From: Actinomycetota bacterium
GTDB taxonomy: Bacteria > Actinomycetota > Thermoleophilia > RBG-16-64-13
Assembly: GCA_012523095.1 (NCBI GenBank)
Contig: JAAYJE010000117.1
Span: forward strand, 1 to 44,584
Direction of reading: 5' to 3'
DNA: 44,584 bases
In this document: positions 1 through 8,045 of the stretch, piece after piece
How the letters are laid out: the number at the start of each line of letters is the position of its first letter
Position numbering within the stretch: the first letter of the stretch is position 1
Program-made: the position numbers and the translations under genes
Notes under the pieces: generated by a model
What the model saw: the letters and a program-made list of their open reading frames with translations, nothing else
Database searches by the model: none
Told to the model about the DNA's origin: nothing

Positions 1-205
1 CGACGAAGCTCCCGGTACCGACGAAGCTCCCGATGGCGACGAAGCTTCAGGTGCCGCGGAGGTGCCTGGCGACGAGACCCCTGAGGAGGCAGCTGAGCCC
101 GGCACCGAGGCTGAAGAGGCGCCCGGGGCAGGGGCCGAAGCCGGGGTGGAAGTCGACGAGCCTGTCGTTCAGGTGGAGGAAGAGACCGGCCCCCAGGACG
201 ACTGA
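1..205 (+). CDS. rpsA: C-terminal tail of probable 30S ribosomal protein S1 (5' truncated)
   Basis: An open frame enters from the left edge and stops at TGA 203-205. The visible 67 residues are almost only Glu, Asp, Ala, Pro and Gly, with imperfect repeats of Asp-Glu-Ala-Pro at the start and an ending in Gln-Asp-Asp. No folded domain is visible. Actinobacterial ribosomal protein S1 often ends in such an acidic low-complexity tail, and rpsA commonly lies directly upstream of coaE and uvrB in that phylum, as here. The identification therefore rests on tail composition and gene order. Another protein with an acidic tail is possible. A hairpin that looks like a terminator follows 25 bases after the stop. 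Confidence 0.55.
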   Translation, partial: DEAPGTDEAPDGDEASGAAEVPGDETPEEAAEPGTEAEEAPGAGAEAGVEVDEPVVQVEEETGPQDD

Positions 206-230
206 GCCACATTACCGTCGGACCTTACAT

Positions 231-262
231 GGGAGCGCCTAATGGCGCTCTCTGTCCTTGGG
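231..262 (+). terminator. Terminator-like hairpin between the S1 tail and coaE
   Basis: GAGCGCC (233-239) and GGCGCTC (244-250) form a perfect 7-bp stem around a TAAT loop. G232-T251 and G231-C252 can extend it to 9 bp. It is followed by a short pyrimidine-rich stretch (TCTGTCCTT) rather than a clean U run, as is common for terminators in GC-rich Gram-positives. It lies between the stop of the upstream gene and the ribosome binding site of coaE, so it probably ends or attenuates the upstream message. Confidence 0.6.
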
Positions 263-270
263 GAGGAGAC

Positions 271-888
271 GTGACCCAGGAACGGCGCAAGGTCGTAGCC
301 GTCGGGTTGACGGGTGGCATTGGTGCAGGCAAGAGCACGGCGTTGGCTTTGTTCGGCGAACTGGGCGCCCGCACCCTCTCCGCGGATAAGATTGTGCACG
401 ACCTGTATCGTCAGCGGGGGATGTCGGCTGAGATAGCCGCCCATTTCGGAGCGCATGTGGTTGACGAAAGGGGATTTGTCGACCGCGTTAGGCTGGCCCA
501 CGAGATTCGCGGCCGGGTCGACAGGCTGCGCTGGCTGGAGTCGCTCACGCATCCCCGCGTCGCGGAGCGGATCAGGGCGTGGATCAAGACTGCTCCCCCT
601 GAAACAGTGTCGGTGGTGGAGGTCCCCCTGCTCTTTGAGGCTGATCTGGCCGGCCTGTTCGACATGGTGGTCACCATCGAGGCGGGAGAGCAAGTCCGGC
701 GACGGCGATCAGTACATTCTTTCGATCTCGACCAGTTCGCTGAGTTTGAGATCCTGCAGGCGTCCGAGGAGAGACGAGTGGAAGGGAGCGACCTGGTCTT
801 CTGCAACAACGGTACCGTCGATGATCTTCGTCGGTTCGTGTGCGAGGCCTATCAACACGCGCGCGCTTTCCTGGTAGGAGACCGGTGA
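271..888 (+). CDS. coaE: Dephospho-CoA kinase
   Basis: This enzyme catalyses the last step of coenzyme A synthesis, ATP-dependent 3'-phosphorylation of dephospho-CoA in the cytoplasm. The 205-residue product has the P-loop GGIGAGKST near residues 15-23, the SADKIVHDLY stretch typical of the family, a THPRV motif, and VPLLFE, the CoaE hallmark in the CoA-binding domain. Length is normal for CoaE (about 200). The frame is open back to an ATG at 229, but that ATG lies inside the preceding hairpin region. GTG 271 is preceded by GGGGAGGAGA at ideal spacing, so I chose GTG. The stop overlaps the GTG of the next gene (GTGA), so the two are translationally coupled. Confidence 0.93.
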   Translation: MTQERRKVVAVGLTGGIGAGKSTALALFGELGARTLSADKIVHDLYRQRGMSAEIAAHFGAHVVDERGFVDRVRLAHEIRGRVDRLRWLESLTHPRVAERIRAWIKTAPPETVSVVEVPLLFEADLAGLFDMVVTIEAGEQVRRRRSVHSFDLDQFAEFEILQASEERRVEGSDLVFCNNGTVDDLRRFVCEAYQHARAFLVGDR

Positions 889-1508
889 CTGAGAAGATGG
901 GGAGCCGCACACGGGTGCGCGGTCTGCTCCGCCTCTCGATCCTCGTTGCGATCGTTGTAGCGGCGATCATCCTGGCCGTCGTCTTGGCCGCTCGGGGGGG
1001 AGCCGCCGAAGAGCAGGCTGAGCCTATTCTCTACGCAGAGGAGATCGCCCAGGTCGCCCAGCGGTACGATCTGGATCCTTACCTGGTGGCGGCGGTGGCA
1101 AAGACCGAGAGCGGTTACCGGGCGGCGGCGGTCTCGCCGGCGGGTGCCGTGGGTCTCATGCAACTGATGCCCGGCACCGCCGACTGGGTGACCGGTCTCG
1201 ATATCTGGCAGGGAGACTCCGACCCTGTTCTTACCGATCCCGCCGATAGCCTGGAGCTGGGTGCGTGCTATCTGCGCTATCTCATGGACAGATTCGACGA
1301 TCGTACCCGGATAGCTTTGGCTGCGTACAACGCAGGGCAGGGCACGGTCGACGGCTGGCTGGCGACGGCCGGTGGTGCGGAGTCGTTCGATCTTGTCGAC
1401 ATCGTCTATCCGGAGACTCAAGAGTTCGTCCGGCGCGTAGAGCACCACAGAGAGCTGTACACGCGGGTTCATCCGGACGCATTCTCGGGCTCGGGAGGTT
1501 CGACATGA
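885..1508 (+). CDS. Membrane-anchored lytic transglycosylase (SLT domain)
   Basis: A 207-residue cell-wall enzyme predicted to cleave the MurNAc-GlcNAc bond of peptidoglycan to give 1,6-anhydro products. The N-terminus has basic residues and then a hydrophobic segment (about residues 14-36), giving a signal anchor. The rest is a Slt/MltE-like domain: ESGYR with the likely catalytic Glu75, the GLMQLMP motif (about 90-96) and AAYNAG. GTG 885 overlaps the coaE stop and is preceded by TAGGAG, so it is preferred over upstream in-frame starts that run into coaE. The next gene begins 30 bases downstream with its own strong ribosome binding site. The coaE / transglycosylase / uvrB block probably forms one transcription unit. 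Confidence 0.88.
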   Translation: MTEKMGSRTRVRGLLRLSILVAIVVAAIILAVVLAARGGAAEEQAEPILYAEEIAQVAQRYDLDPYLVAAVAKTESGYRAAAVSPAGAVGLMQLMPGTADWVTGLDIWQGDSDPVLTDPADSLELGACYLRYLMDRFDDRTRIALAAYNAGQGTVDGWLATAGGAESFDLVDIVYPETQEFVRRVEHHRELYTRVHPDAFSGSGGST

Positions 1509-1538
1509 TTCCTGTCGCACCATGGCAGGAGGGCTGAT

Positions 1539-3701
1539 ATGGGTCCGTTCCGATTGCGGGCAGACTACCAACTGCAGGGCGATCAGCCGCAGGCCGTCTC
1601 CCGACTTGTAGAGGGCCTGGAGCGGGGCGACCGGTTCCAGACTCTCCTAGGAGTCACCGGTTCGGGCAAGACCTTCACCATGGCCAACATAATCGCGAGG
1701 GCGGGCAGGCCGGCCTTGGTCATAGCGCCCAACAAGACCCTGGCCGCGCAGCTCTGCAATGAGTTCCGGGAGTTCCTTCCCGAGAACGCCGTGGAGTACT
1801 TCGTCTCCTACTACGACTACTACCAACCTGAAGCCTACCTTCCCGCTACCGACACGTACATCGAGAAGGACTCCTCCATCAACCAGGAGATCGATCGGTT
1901 GCGCCACGCGGCCACCTCCAGCCTTCTGATGCGGCGCGACGTGGTGATCGTGGCCTCGGTGTCGTGTATCTACGGACTGGGTTCGCCGCAGGAATACCTG
2001 GGGCAAGTGGTGCTCTTGAAACAAGGCGACGATATCAGCCGTGACGAGGTGTTCGCCAAACTGGTGAAGATCCACTACGAGCGGAACGATATCGGGTTCG
2101 TGAGGGGCAAGTTCAGGGTGCGGGGCGACAGCTTCGAGGTGTGGCCGGCCTACGACGAATACGCCGTGCGCGTGCAGCTCTGGGGTGATCAGGTGGAGGA
2201 GATCGTCAAGGTGGATCCGCTCACCCAGGAGATCGTAGATCGTTTGTCTGCCGTTGCCGTCTATCCTGCCACTCACTTCGTGACCGCGGAGGATTCCATC
2301 GAGCGCTCTCTAGAAGAGATCGCCTCCGAATTGGAGTCACGGGTGGCCGAACTCGAGGCTCAAGGCAGGCAGTTGGAGGCCTTCCGTCTACGGCAACGCA
2401 CCCAGTACGATATGGAGATGCTCCGCGAGCTCGGCTATTGTAACGGCATCGAGAACTACTCACGCATCCTCTCCGGCCGCAGGCCCGGTGAGCCGCCCTA
2501 CACGCTTCTTGACTTCTTTCCTGAGGACTTCCTCGTTTTCATCGACGAGTCGCATATGACGGTGCCGCAGTTGCACGGCATGTATGAAGGCGACCGCAGC
2601 CGCAAAACCATGCTGGTGGAACATGGTTTTCGTCTGCCCTCTGCGTTGGACAACCGGCCCCTGCGCTTTGAGGAGTTCATCGAGCGCGTTCCTCAGTTGG
2701 TTCTCGTTTCGGCCACGCCCGGGGAGTGGGAGACCTCCGTTTCGACCCAAGTGGTCGAACAGCTTGTGCGGCCTACCGGCCTGGTCGATCCTCGGGTGGA
2801 GGTGCGGCCGACCAAGCACCAGATCGACGACCTCATGAACGAGATCCGCATGCGTGTCGACAAAGGCCAGCGCACCTTGGTCACCACGCTGACCAAGAAG
2901 ATGGCCGAAGATCTCACCGATTACCTTCTGGAGATGGGGTTCCGCGTCCGTTATCTGCACTCGGAGGTGGACACCATCGAACGTATCAAGGTGGTCCGGG
3001 AGCTCCGTCTCGGTGAGGTGGATGTGTTGGTGGGGATCAACCTGCTCCGCGAAGGCCTCGACCTGCCCGAGGTGACGTTGGTTGCCATCCTCGACGCCGA
3101 CAAGGAGGGCTTCCTGCGCGGCGAGACGGCTCTGGTGCAGACCATCGGTCGGGCGGCCCGCAACGTGGAGGGTACGGTGATCATGTACGCCGACAAACGC
3201 ACGACTGCGATGGAGCGGGCCATCTCCGAGACCGACCGTCGGCGCGCTGCGCAGCTGGCCTTCAACGAAGAGCACGGCATCGAACCCAGGAGCATCGTCA
3301 AAGGCGTCTCCGACATCGCCGAGCTCCTGGGCATCAGTGGCAGTGTGCCCTACAAGGAACGGCGCAGGACCACCGGAGGCGAGGAGATGTCGGCGGAGGA
3401 AGCAGAGCGGCTCATGGCCACGCTGGAAGAGGAGATGTTCCAGGCCGCCGAGGAGCTTCGCTTCGAGTACGCTGCTAAGCTGCGCGATGAGATCAAGGAC
3501 CTGGCCGGGGAGCTGACTCGGTTGCGTAGGACGGCCTCCGGTCGTCACGAGGGGGGCGGACCCGTCGACGCCGCACGGGAAGACGCGGCGCCTGAAGGTA
3601 CGGCGCTGACCGATCGCACGGGCGGCGATGCCGGCTCGAGTCGGTTGGCTGATTCGGATGTCTCAGAAATGGGTACAAGGGCAGATGATTCAGGACCCTA
3701 A
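1539..3701 (+). CDS. uvrB: Excinuclease ABC subunit B
   Basis: UvrB is the DNA damage-verification helicase of nucleotide excision repair; it is loaded by UvrA and recruits UvrC. The 720-residue product shows Walker A GVTGSGKT (38-45), the [10 protein letters not shown] beta-hairpin region that clamps a DNA strand, the DESH Walker B motif, the [14 protein letters not shown] helicase motif and QTIGRAARN (motif VI). A C-terminal UVR domain contacts UvrC. About 55 further residues rich in Gly, Asp, Ala and Thr form a disordered tail not needed for the core fold. ATG 1539 follows AGGAGG at good spacing. No uvrA or uvrC is in the window. Confidence 0.98.
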   Translation: MGPFRLRADYQLQGDQPQAVSRLVEGLERGDRFQTLLGVTGSGKTFTMANIIARAGRPALVIAPNKTLAAQLCNEFREFLPENAVEYFVSYYDYYQPEAYLPATDTYIEKDSSINQEIDRLRHAATSSLLMRRDVVIVASVSCIYGLGSPQEYLGQVVLLKQGDDISRDEVFAKLVKIHYERNDIGFVRGKFRVRGDSFEVWPAYDEYAVRVQLWGDQVEEIVKVDPLTQEIVDRLSAVAVYPATHFVTAEDSIERSLEEIASELESRVAELEAQGRQLEAFRLRQRTQYDMEMLRELGYCNGIENYSRILSGRRPGEPPYTLLDFFPEDFLVFIDESHMTVPQLHGMYEGDRSRKTMLVEHGFRLPSALDNRPLRFEEFIERVPQLVLVSATPGEWETSVSTQVVEQLVRPTGLVDPRVEVRPTKHQIDDLMNEIRMRVDKGQRTLVTTLTKKMAEDLTDYLLEMGFRVRYLHSEVDTIERIKVVRELRLGEVDVLVGINLLREGLDLPEVTLVAILDADKEGFLRGETALVQTIGRAARNVEGTVIMYADKRTTAMERAISETDRRRAAQLAFNEEHGIEPRSIVKGVSDIAELLGISGSVPYKERRRTTGGEEMSAEEAERLMATLEEEMFQAAEELRFEYAAKLRDEIKDLAGELTRLRRTASGRHEGGGPVDAAREDAAPEGTALTDRTGGDAGSSRLADSDVSEMGTRADDSGP

Positions 3702-3846
3702 CACCTCAGCGACGCTCAGAACTCGACACGCGACGGGGGCTTCACAAACGCTATTCAGCACTTGATACAGTTCGAGTGTGTGCTCTTTTGGCAAATCGGG
3801 CGGCCTACCAGGGGCCGATCGAGAACAGCAAAAGGAGGGCGGGCAG

Positions 3847-4962
3847 ATGAAGAGGGCGTTGATCGTAGGGTTGGTGTTGGTACTGGGATTGGCCATGGGA
3901 TTGGTCGCCTGTGGCAAAGACGAGAAGACAACGACCGCCGGCCACGCTGAGGAAACCTGGAAGTTCACTTTCAACAATTTTTTCCCGCCCACAAACAACA
4001 TCGGTATCGTGTCTGAGATGCTGTGCGCGGAGATAGACGAGCGCACCAACGGCGCAGTGAAGTTCGAGTATCTGCCGGGAGGATCCTTGACCAAGGCCGA
4101 CAAGGTCTTTGACAGCGTGGTGACCGGCATCGCCGACCTTGGATTCTCATGCTTCACGTACACTCCGGGCGTCTTCCCCGTCATGGAGCTCCTGGACTAT
4201 CCGCTCGGATATTCCCATGGGTACGTCGACACTATGGTGGTGAACGAGTTCTACAACGAGTTCAGGCCGGCCGAGCTCGATGGCGTGCACGTGTTGTGCC
4301 TGTACGGGACCGGCCCCCAGGTGCTCTTCACGGCCAGCAAACCGGTGAGGACTCTGGCCGACGTCAAGGGGATGGTCATCCGGTCGACCGGTGTAGGCGC
4401 CGCCATCGCGGGCGCGCTCGGTGCGGAGGGTTATGCCGCGGCGCAGAACGAGGCCTACGAGTTGCTGTCCAAAAATACGATCGATGGGAGCATCGCTCCC
4501 CGCGAGGTTCTCGCCGGCTGGAAGCATGGCGAGGTGGTCAAGTACCTGACCCAGTGCTTCCCCATCGGCTCCATCACGGCCATGTACATGGTCATGAACA
4601 AGGACAAGTGGGACCAGCTGCCGGCTGATATCCAGCAGGTCTTCACCGATGTGGCCCAGGAGTCGATCGAGGCCTTCGCAAAGGTGGCTGCGGCCTATGA
4701 TCACGCCGGTGTGGAGTTCTTCACCTCGCTCGAACAAGGCCGCGAGGTGATCGATCTGTCGGAGGAGGAGGGAGCTGCTTGGAAGGCGGCCGTCCGGCCG
4801 ATAGTCGACAAGAAGCTGGCAGACCTGAAGGCTGCCGGATTCACGGATGATTACGAGGGATTCGTAACCAGCAAGATTCAGGAGTGGCTGCCCAAGGCTC
4901 CGAGCGAGGCGGATTGCGCCGCGTGGGTGAAGGACAACATCAAGTCTCCGTCGGCGCAGTAG
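3847..4962 (+). CDS. dctP: TRAP transporter substrate-binding lipoprotein (DctP family)
   Basis: Extracytoplasmic solute receptor of a tripartite ATP-independent periplasmic-type transporter, 371 residues. The first 22 residues are a lipoprotein signal ending in a lipobox (LVAC) with Cys22 as the lipidated residue, so the receptor is membrane-tethered. A short polar linker leads into the two-lobed DctP domain. Arg179, in the VKGMVIR segment, matches the conserved arginine that salt-bridges the carboxylate of organic-acid ligands in this family. ATG 3847 follows AAAGGAGGG; earlier in-frame codons lack a signal peptide. The substrate cannot be read from sequence; an organic acid is likely. A 15-bp hairpin separates it from the permease genes. 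Confidence 0.93.
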   Translation: MKRALIVGLVLVLGLAMGLVACGKDEKTTTAGHAEETWKFTFNNFFPPTNNIGIVSEMLCAEIDERTNGAVKFEYLPGGSLTKADKVFDSVVTGIADLGFSCFTYTPGVFPVMELLDYPLGYSHGYVDTMVVNEFYNEFRPAELDGVHVLCLYGTGPQVLFTASKPVRTLADVKGMVIRSTGVGAAIAGALGAEGYAAAQNEAYELLSKNTIDGSIAPREVLAGWKHGEVVKYLTQCFPIGSITAMYMVMNKDKWDQLPADIQQVFTDVAQESIEAFAKVAAAYDHAGVEFFTSLEQGREVIDLSEEEGAAWKAAVRPIVDKKLADLKAAGFTDDYEGFVTSKIQEWLPKAPSEADCAAWVKDNIKSPSAQ

Positions 4963-5022
4963 AGTATGGGAGAGACGCGCGGGCACTAGATAACGGAGTC
5001 TTGTACATAGCGACAGAAACCA

Positions 5023-5056
5023 GCATGGAGGCGGGGCGATAGCCCCGCCTCCATGC
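5023..5056 (+). promoter_or_regulatory. 15-bp perfect stem-loop after the TRAP binding-protein gene
   Basis: Positions 5023-5037 and 5042-5056 are perfect reverse complements around a GATA loop. No U run follows; the dctQ ribosome binding site comes about 20 bases later. Intercistronic hairpins after binding-protein genes are known to block 3' exonucleases and raise the ratio of binding protein to permease mRNA. That role is inferred here. A comparable hairpin occurs after the unrelated livK gene. Confidence 0.75.
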
Positions 5057-5087
5057 GCAAAGAGAAGGTGTTGGGCAAGGAGGTCCT

Positions 5088-5651
5088 ATGGAGATGCTCC
5101 CTCCCGATCAAGAGCCTTTGCCGACTCAGGAAGCCGGAGGAGCTAAGGGACTGCCGGGCAGACTGGACAGGTGGGTCGTCTTCCTGACCAGGATCCTGTT
5201 CTGGGTGGCCGGAGCCGGTCTGATAGGCATGCTTCTCCTCATAGTCGCGGACGTCATCGGGATCAAGGTGTTCTCGCACCCGGTGCCGGGAGGCATAGAG
5301 ATCGTGGCCTTCCTCGCGGTTGTCGCGATCGCTTTTGCGGTGGCGCATACGCAGGTCATGCGCGGACATGTCGCCGTGGATTTCATCGTGGGGAGGTTCC
5401 CTCGACGGGTGAAGCTGGTCGTCGATGCTCTGATGTTCGTGCTCAGTGTCTGTCTGTTCGCGTTGATGGCTTACTACAGCTTCAAGTACGCCCACAAGCT
5501 CAGGGTCACCGGCGAAGTGTCCATGACAAAGAAGATCCCCTACTATCCGTTTGTCTACGCGATGGCCTGCTGCTTCGTAGTCACACTCGTGGTTCTGATC
5601 GCAGATCTTGTCAAATCAATAGCGAAGGCGGTCACAACGTGGACCCGGTGA
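5088..5651 (+). CDS. dctQ: TRAP transporter small permease (DctQ family)
   Basis: The 187-residue small membrane subunit of the TRAP transporter, which supports and stabilises the large DctM permease. A polar N-terminal stretch of about 27 residues is followed by four hydrophobic segments. The family-typical PVPGGIEIV turn lies after the first membrane helix, and a basic loop (GRFPRR) comes before the third. ATG 5088 follows AAGGAGGT at ideal spacing. The stop (5649-5651) lies inside the start region of dctM, so the two permease subunits are translationally coupled, whereas the receptor gene is set apart by a hairpin. Confidence 0.92.
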   Translation: MEMLPPDQEPLPTQEAGGAKGLPGRLDRWVVFLTRILFWVAGAGLIGMLLLIVADVIGIKVFSHPVPGGIEIVAFLAVVAIAFAVAHTQVMRGHVAVDFIVGRFPRRVKLVVDALMFVLSVCLFALMAYYSFKYAHKLRVTGEVSMTKKIPYYPFVYAMACCFVVTLVVLIADLVKSIAKAVTTWTR

Positions 5652-6943
5652 TGGTTGGGATCATCGGCATAGTCGTGCTCGTGGTGGTGTTTCTGCTCGG
5701 CATGCCCGTGGCCTTCACCATGGCTTTGGTGGGCACCGCCGGATTCATGGTCATCAAGGGTCCCGAGGCCGGGCTGGGTCTCCTCGCGCGTGACTTCTGG
5801 GACACTTGGTCGAGCTACAGCCTGACGGTCATACCCATGTTCGTCTTCATGGGCTCTGTGGCATTTTACGCGGGGATGAGCGGCAGACTGTACGACGGAG
5901 CGTACACCATATTCGGCAGGATGCGCGGAGGGTTGGCCTTGGCTACGATAGTCGCTACGGCCGGGTTCTCGGCTATATGCGGGTCCACCAGCGCCACCGC
6001 GGCGGCCATGGGTAAGGTAGCCATACCTGAGATGCGGCGGCACGGATACGATCCTGGTTTATCGGCCGGTATGCTGGCCGCCGCCGGCAGCCTGGGGATC
6101 ATGATCCCTCCCAGCACCATCTTCATCGTCTACGGGATCTTGACCGAGCAATCCATCGGCAAGCTGTTCATCGCGGGGGTGGTCCCCGGCCTGATCCTGG
6201 CCTTCCTATTCTGTATGGTTGTGTACATCTGGACCCTGTTCAAGCCGGCCTCAGCGCCGGCCGGGGGCACGACCACCATGAAGCAGAAACTGTTGGGTCT
6301 GACCGGGCTCTTCGAGATGGTGTTCCTTTTCGCTCTGGTGCTGGGCGGCATGTTCGCCGGGCTCTTCAGTCCCACTCAGGCGGCGGGTGTAGGCACAGCG
6401 GCGGCCATCGCCATAGGAGTGCTTAGAAGGAGCCTGAACCTGCAGAAGTTCTGGCTCGCGATCAAGGATACCCTGCTTATCACCGCCATGGTCATGACCA
6501 TCGTGGCAGGTGCAACGGTGTTCGGCCACTTCATGGCCGTCACTGGGATACCAAGGGCGGCGGCGGACTCCCTCGCCGGCCTTCCGGTCCCGCCGAACGT
6601 GGTGATGATCCTGCTACTCGCCATCTATCTGGTCGCGGGATGCTTTATGGACTCCCTTGCTATGGTCACTCTGACGGTGCCCATCCTCTACCCGACGGTC
6701 CAGGCTCTGGGTTTCGATCCCATCTGGTTCGGGGTCATCATCGTGTTGGTGGTAGAGATGGGGGTCATAACTCCGCCCGTGGGCATCAACGTGTACATCA
6801 TCAAGGGAGTGGCGCCTGATGTTGCCATGGGGAGGATATTCAAGGGCGCAGCGCTGTTCTTGGTCGCGATGGTCGTCTTGGCTGTGCTGCTTATCCTGTT
6901 TCCGATCCTGGCCACCTGGTTGCCCAGTTTTGTGACGTACTGA
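5639..6943 (+). CDS. dctM: TRAP transporter large permease (DctM family)
   Basis: The ion-coupled translocating subunit of the TRAP system. From GTG 5639 the product is 434 residues, normal for DctM (about 430), with some twelve hydrophobic segments. Recognisable family features are LLGMPVAFTMAL near the N-terminus, the small-residue-rich ICGSTSATAAAMG loop, PPSTIFIVYG, and near the C-terminus VVEMGVITPPVGINVY, the two halves of the internally repeated fold. GTG 5639 has GAAGGCGG upstream at about 8 bases; ATG 5651, which overlaps the dctQ stop, is the alternative and lacks a well-spaced site. The upstream extension of the frame to 5171 runs through dctQ and is not real. Confidence 0.93.
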   Translation: MDPVMVGIIGIVVLVVVFLLGMPVAFTMALVGTAGFMVIKGPEAGLGLLARDFWDTWSSYSLTVIPMFVFMGSVAFYAGMSGRLYDGAYTIFGRMRGGLALATIVATAGFSAICGSTSATAAAMGKVAIPEMRRHGYDPGLSAGMLAAAGSLGIMIPPSTIFIVYGILTEQSIGKLFIAGVVPGLILAFLFCMVVYIWTLFKPASAPAGGTTTMKQKLLGLTGLFEMVFLFALVLGGMFAGLFSPTQAAGVGTAAAIAIGVLRRSLNLQKFWLAIKDTLLITAMVMTIVAGATVFGHFMAVTGIPRAAADSLAGLPVPPNVVMILLLAIYLVAGCFMDSLAMVTLTVPILYPTVQALGFDPIWFGVIIVLVVEMGVITPPVGINVYIIKGVAPDVAMGRIFKGAALFLVAMVVLAVLLILFPILATWLPSFVTY

Positions 6944-7011
6944 TGGGACCTACGCGGACGAGGAAGGGGTGAGGGAGTCTCGGCCTGTCGCAAGGCCTGC
7001 GGCTGCTGCGT

Positions 7012-7638
7012 CTACGATAAGACCGCGCCCACAGAGTCCGGTCTGCCGTCGATGCCGTCCAGGATGCGGTCCAGGAGTTCCACCGACACGTTTGGATGCC
7101 ACGAAGAGCGAAGCCCCATGAGCTGGGCGACATCCAGGGCCCAGGACCAGCCGGTCACCATCCAGGCCAGTTGCTCCGAATCCACATGCTCGGGGATGTC
7201 GCCTCGGTCCTTTCCCTCCTCGATTATGTCGGCGAGCTGTCTGGTTGCGGCCAGCTGGTGGCGACCCAGCGCCTCGCGTAGGCCGTGTTCCCGCGAACCG
7301 GTGACGAATTCAAGCAGAAGATATGCGTGACCGCCTGTCCTTCGCCCACCGACGAAGCGCGAGTAGACATTGGTCGCCTCGCGGAGCCCCTCGATCACAG
7401 GCTTGTTCCTGGCGCCTTCTTGGATCCTGAATATCTCCTCGTAGATGGTGTCAAGGACTGCCAGCAGAATCTGCTCTCGGTTCTTGAAGTGCGTGTAGAG
7501 AGCGGCCTGGGTGACACCGGCGCCACGTGCGACGCGGGCCATGGTGGCGCCGTGGAGCCCGTACTTGTCGACGACCCCCAATGCGACCTCTACTATCTGC
7601 TTCTTGCGCTTCTCGGCCGGCATCCTGTGTGTGGCCAC
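7012..7638 (-). CDS. TetR/AcrR-family transcriptional regulator
   Basis: A 208-residue one-component repressor. The N-terminal region holds the TetR helix-turn-helix (about residues 33-51, with GVTQAALYTHFKNRE typical of the recognition helix and following segment). The C-terminal ligand-binding half is variable, as usual. GTG 7638 is preceded by GAAAGGAAA at good spacing, so I chose it over an ATG at 7731 that would add 31 poorly supported residues and over ATG 7620. The gene diverges from the livK operon, and a near-palindromic site lies inside that operon's promoter, so it most likely represses the LIV transporter. It converges on dctM with only 68 bases between. Confidence 0.9.
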   Translation of the reverse strand: MATHRMPAEKRKKQIVEVALGVVDKYGLHGATMARVARGAGVTQAALYTHFKNREQILLAVLDTIYEEIFRIQEGARNKPVIEGLREATNVYSRFVGGRRTGGHAYLLLEFVTGSREHGLREALGRHQLAATRQLADIIEEGKDRGDIPEHVDSEQLAWMVTGWSWALDVAQLMGLRSSWHPNVSVELLDRILDGIDGRPDSVGAVLS

Positions 7639-7783
7639 TCGTATTTCCTTTCGGTACCGTCTTTTCGCTACGGGCGCTTCGCCGGTCGTCATAGCGCCGA
7701 CGTCATGACGGGCCGCTGCCGCCGTCCGCACTCGCGCTATTCATCTATATCATATTTCATCTGTACAGGTCGCCATTATCGGC

Positions 7784-7812
7784 TTGACAAATTAGTGGGC
7801 GCCCAGTAAGTT
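7784..7812 (+). promoter_or_regulatory. Promoter of the livK operon with overlapping TetR-type operator
   Basis: TTGACA (7784-7789), a 17-base spacer and TAAGTT (7807-7812) make an excellent sigma-70-type promoter pointing toward livK. The spacer and -10 hold an 18-base near-palindrome at 7792-7809, TTAgTGGGC/GCCCAgTAA, with a single mismatched pair and a perfect 10-bp core TGGGCGCCCA. A dyad lying between -35 and -10 next to a divergent TetR gene is the classic arrangement for a TetR repressor operator. The promoter is seen in the sequence; the regulator assignment is inferred. Confidence 0.75.
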
Positions 7813-8045
7813 AGGCGCGGGAATGGACGACTAAGAGCTCAGTGTTGTGTGGGCGTCCTAGCAAGTGCTTTCTATCGATCGTCCCCATAATCCGGACGAG
7901 GAGGTGTGAGTCTAGGGTCAGAAGACAGGGCATCGTCGGTTCGCGGGCAGCATTCTACGGTTCCCGTGAAACCGAAGGAACATGGGGCGGCCATCCGTTG
8001 CGGACGGCGCGAAACAGAAGAGAGAAGGGCTTGAAGGAGGGAACG
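7813..8045 (+). other. Long 5' leader of the livK operon
   Basis: From the predicted start site near 7819 the leader is about 227 bases before the livK ATG. I see no riboswitch consensus and no strong terminator/antiterminator pair. A short frame, GTG 7906 to TGA 8034 (42 codons), ends just before the livK ribosome binding site, but its Shine-Dalgarno is only one base from the GTG. The leader may be plain untranslated RNA. Together with the promoter it fills the 407-base gap between the tetR-family gene and livK. Confidence 0.4.

Noticed and set aside
2460-3548. Long minus-strand open frame opposite uvrB (362 codons)
   Set aside because: It is a codon-bias shadow of uvrB in GC-rich DNA: no ribosome binding site, His/Arg/Gly-rich composition and no family resemblance.
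7906-8034. 42-codon upstream reading frame in the livK leader, stopping just before the livK ribosome binding site
   Set aside because: Its GTG is only one base from the AGGAGG, too close for good initiation, and the peptide has no run of regulatory codons or recognisable pattern.
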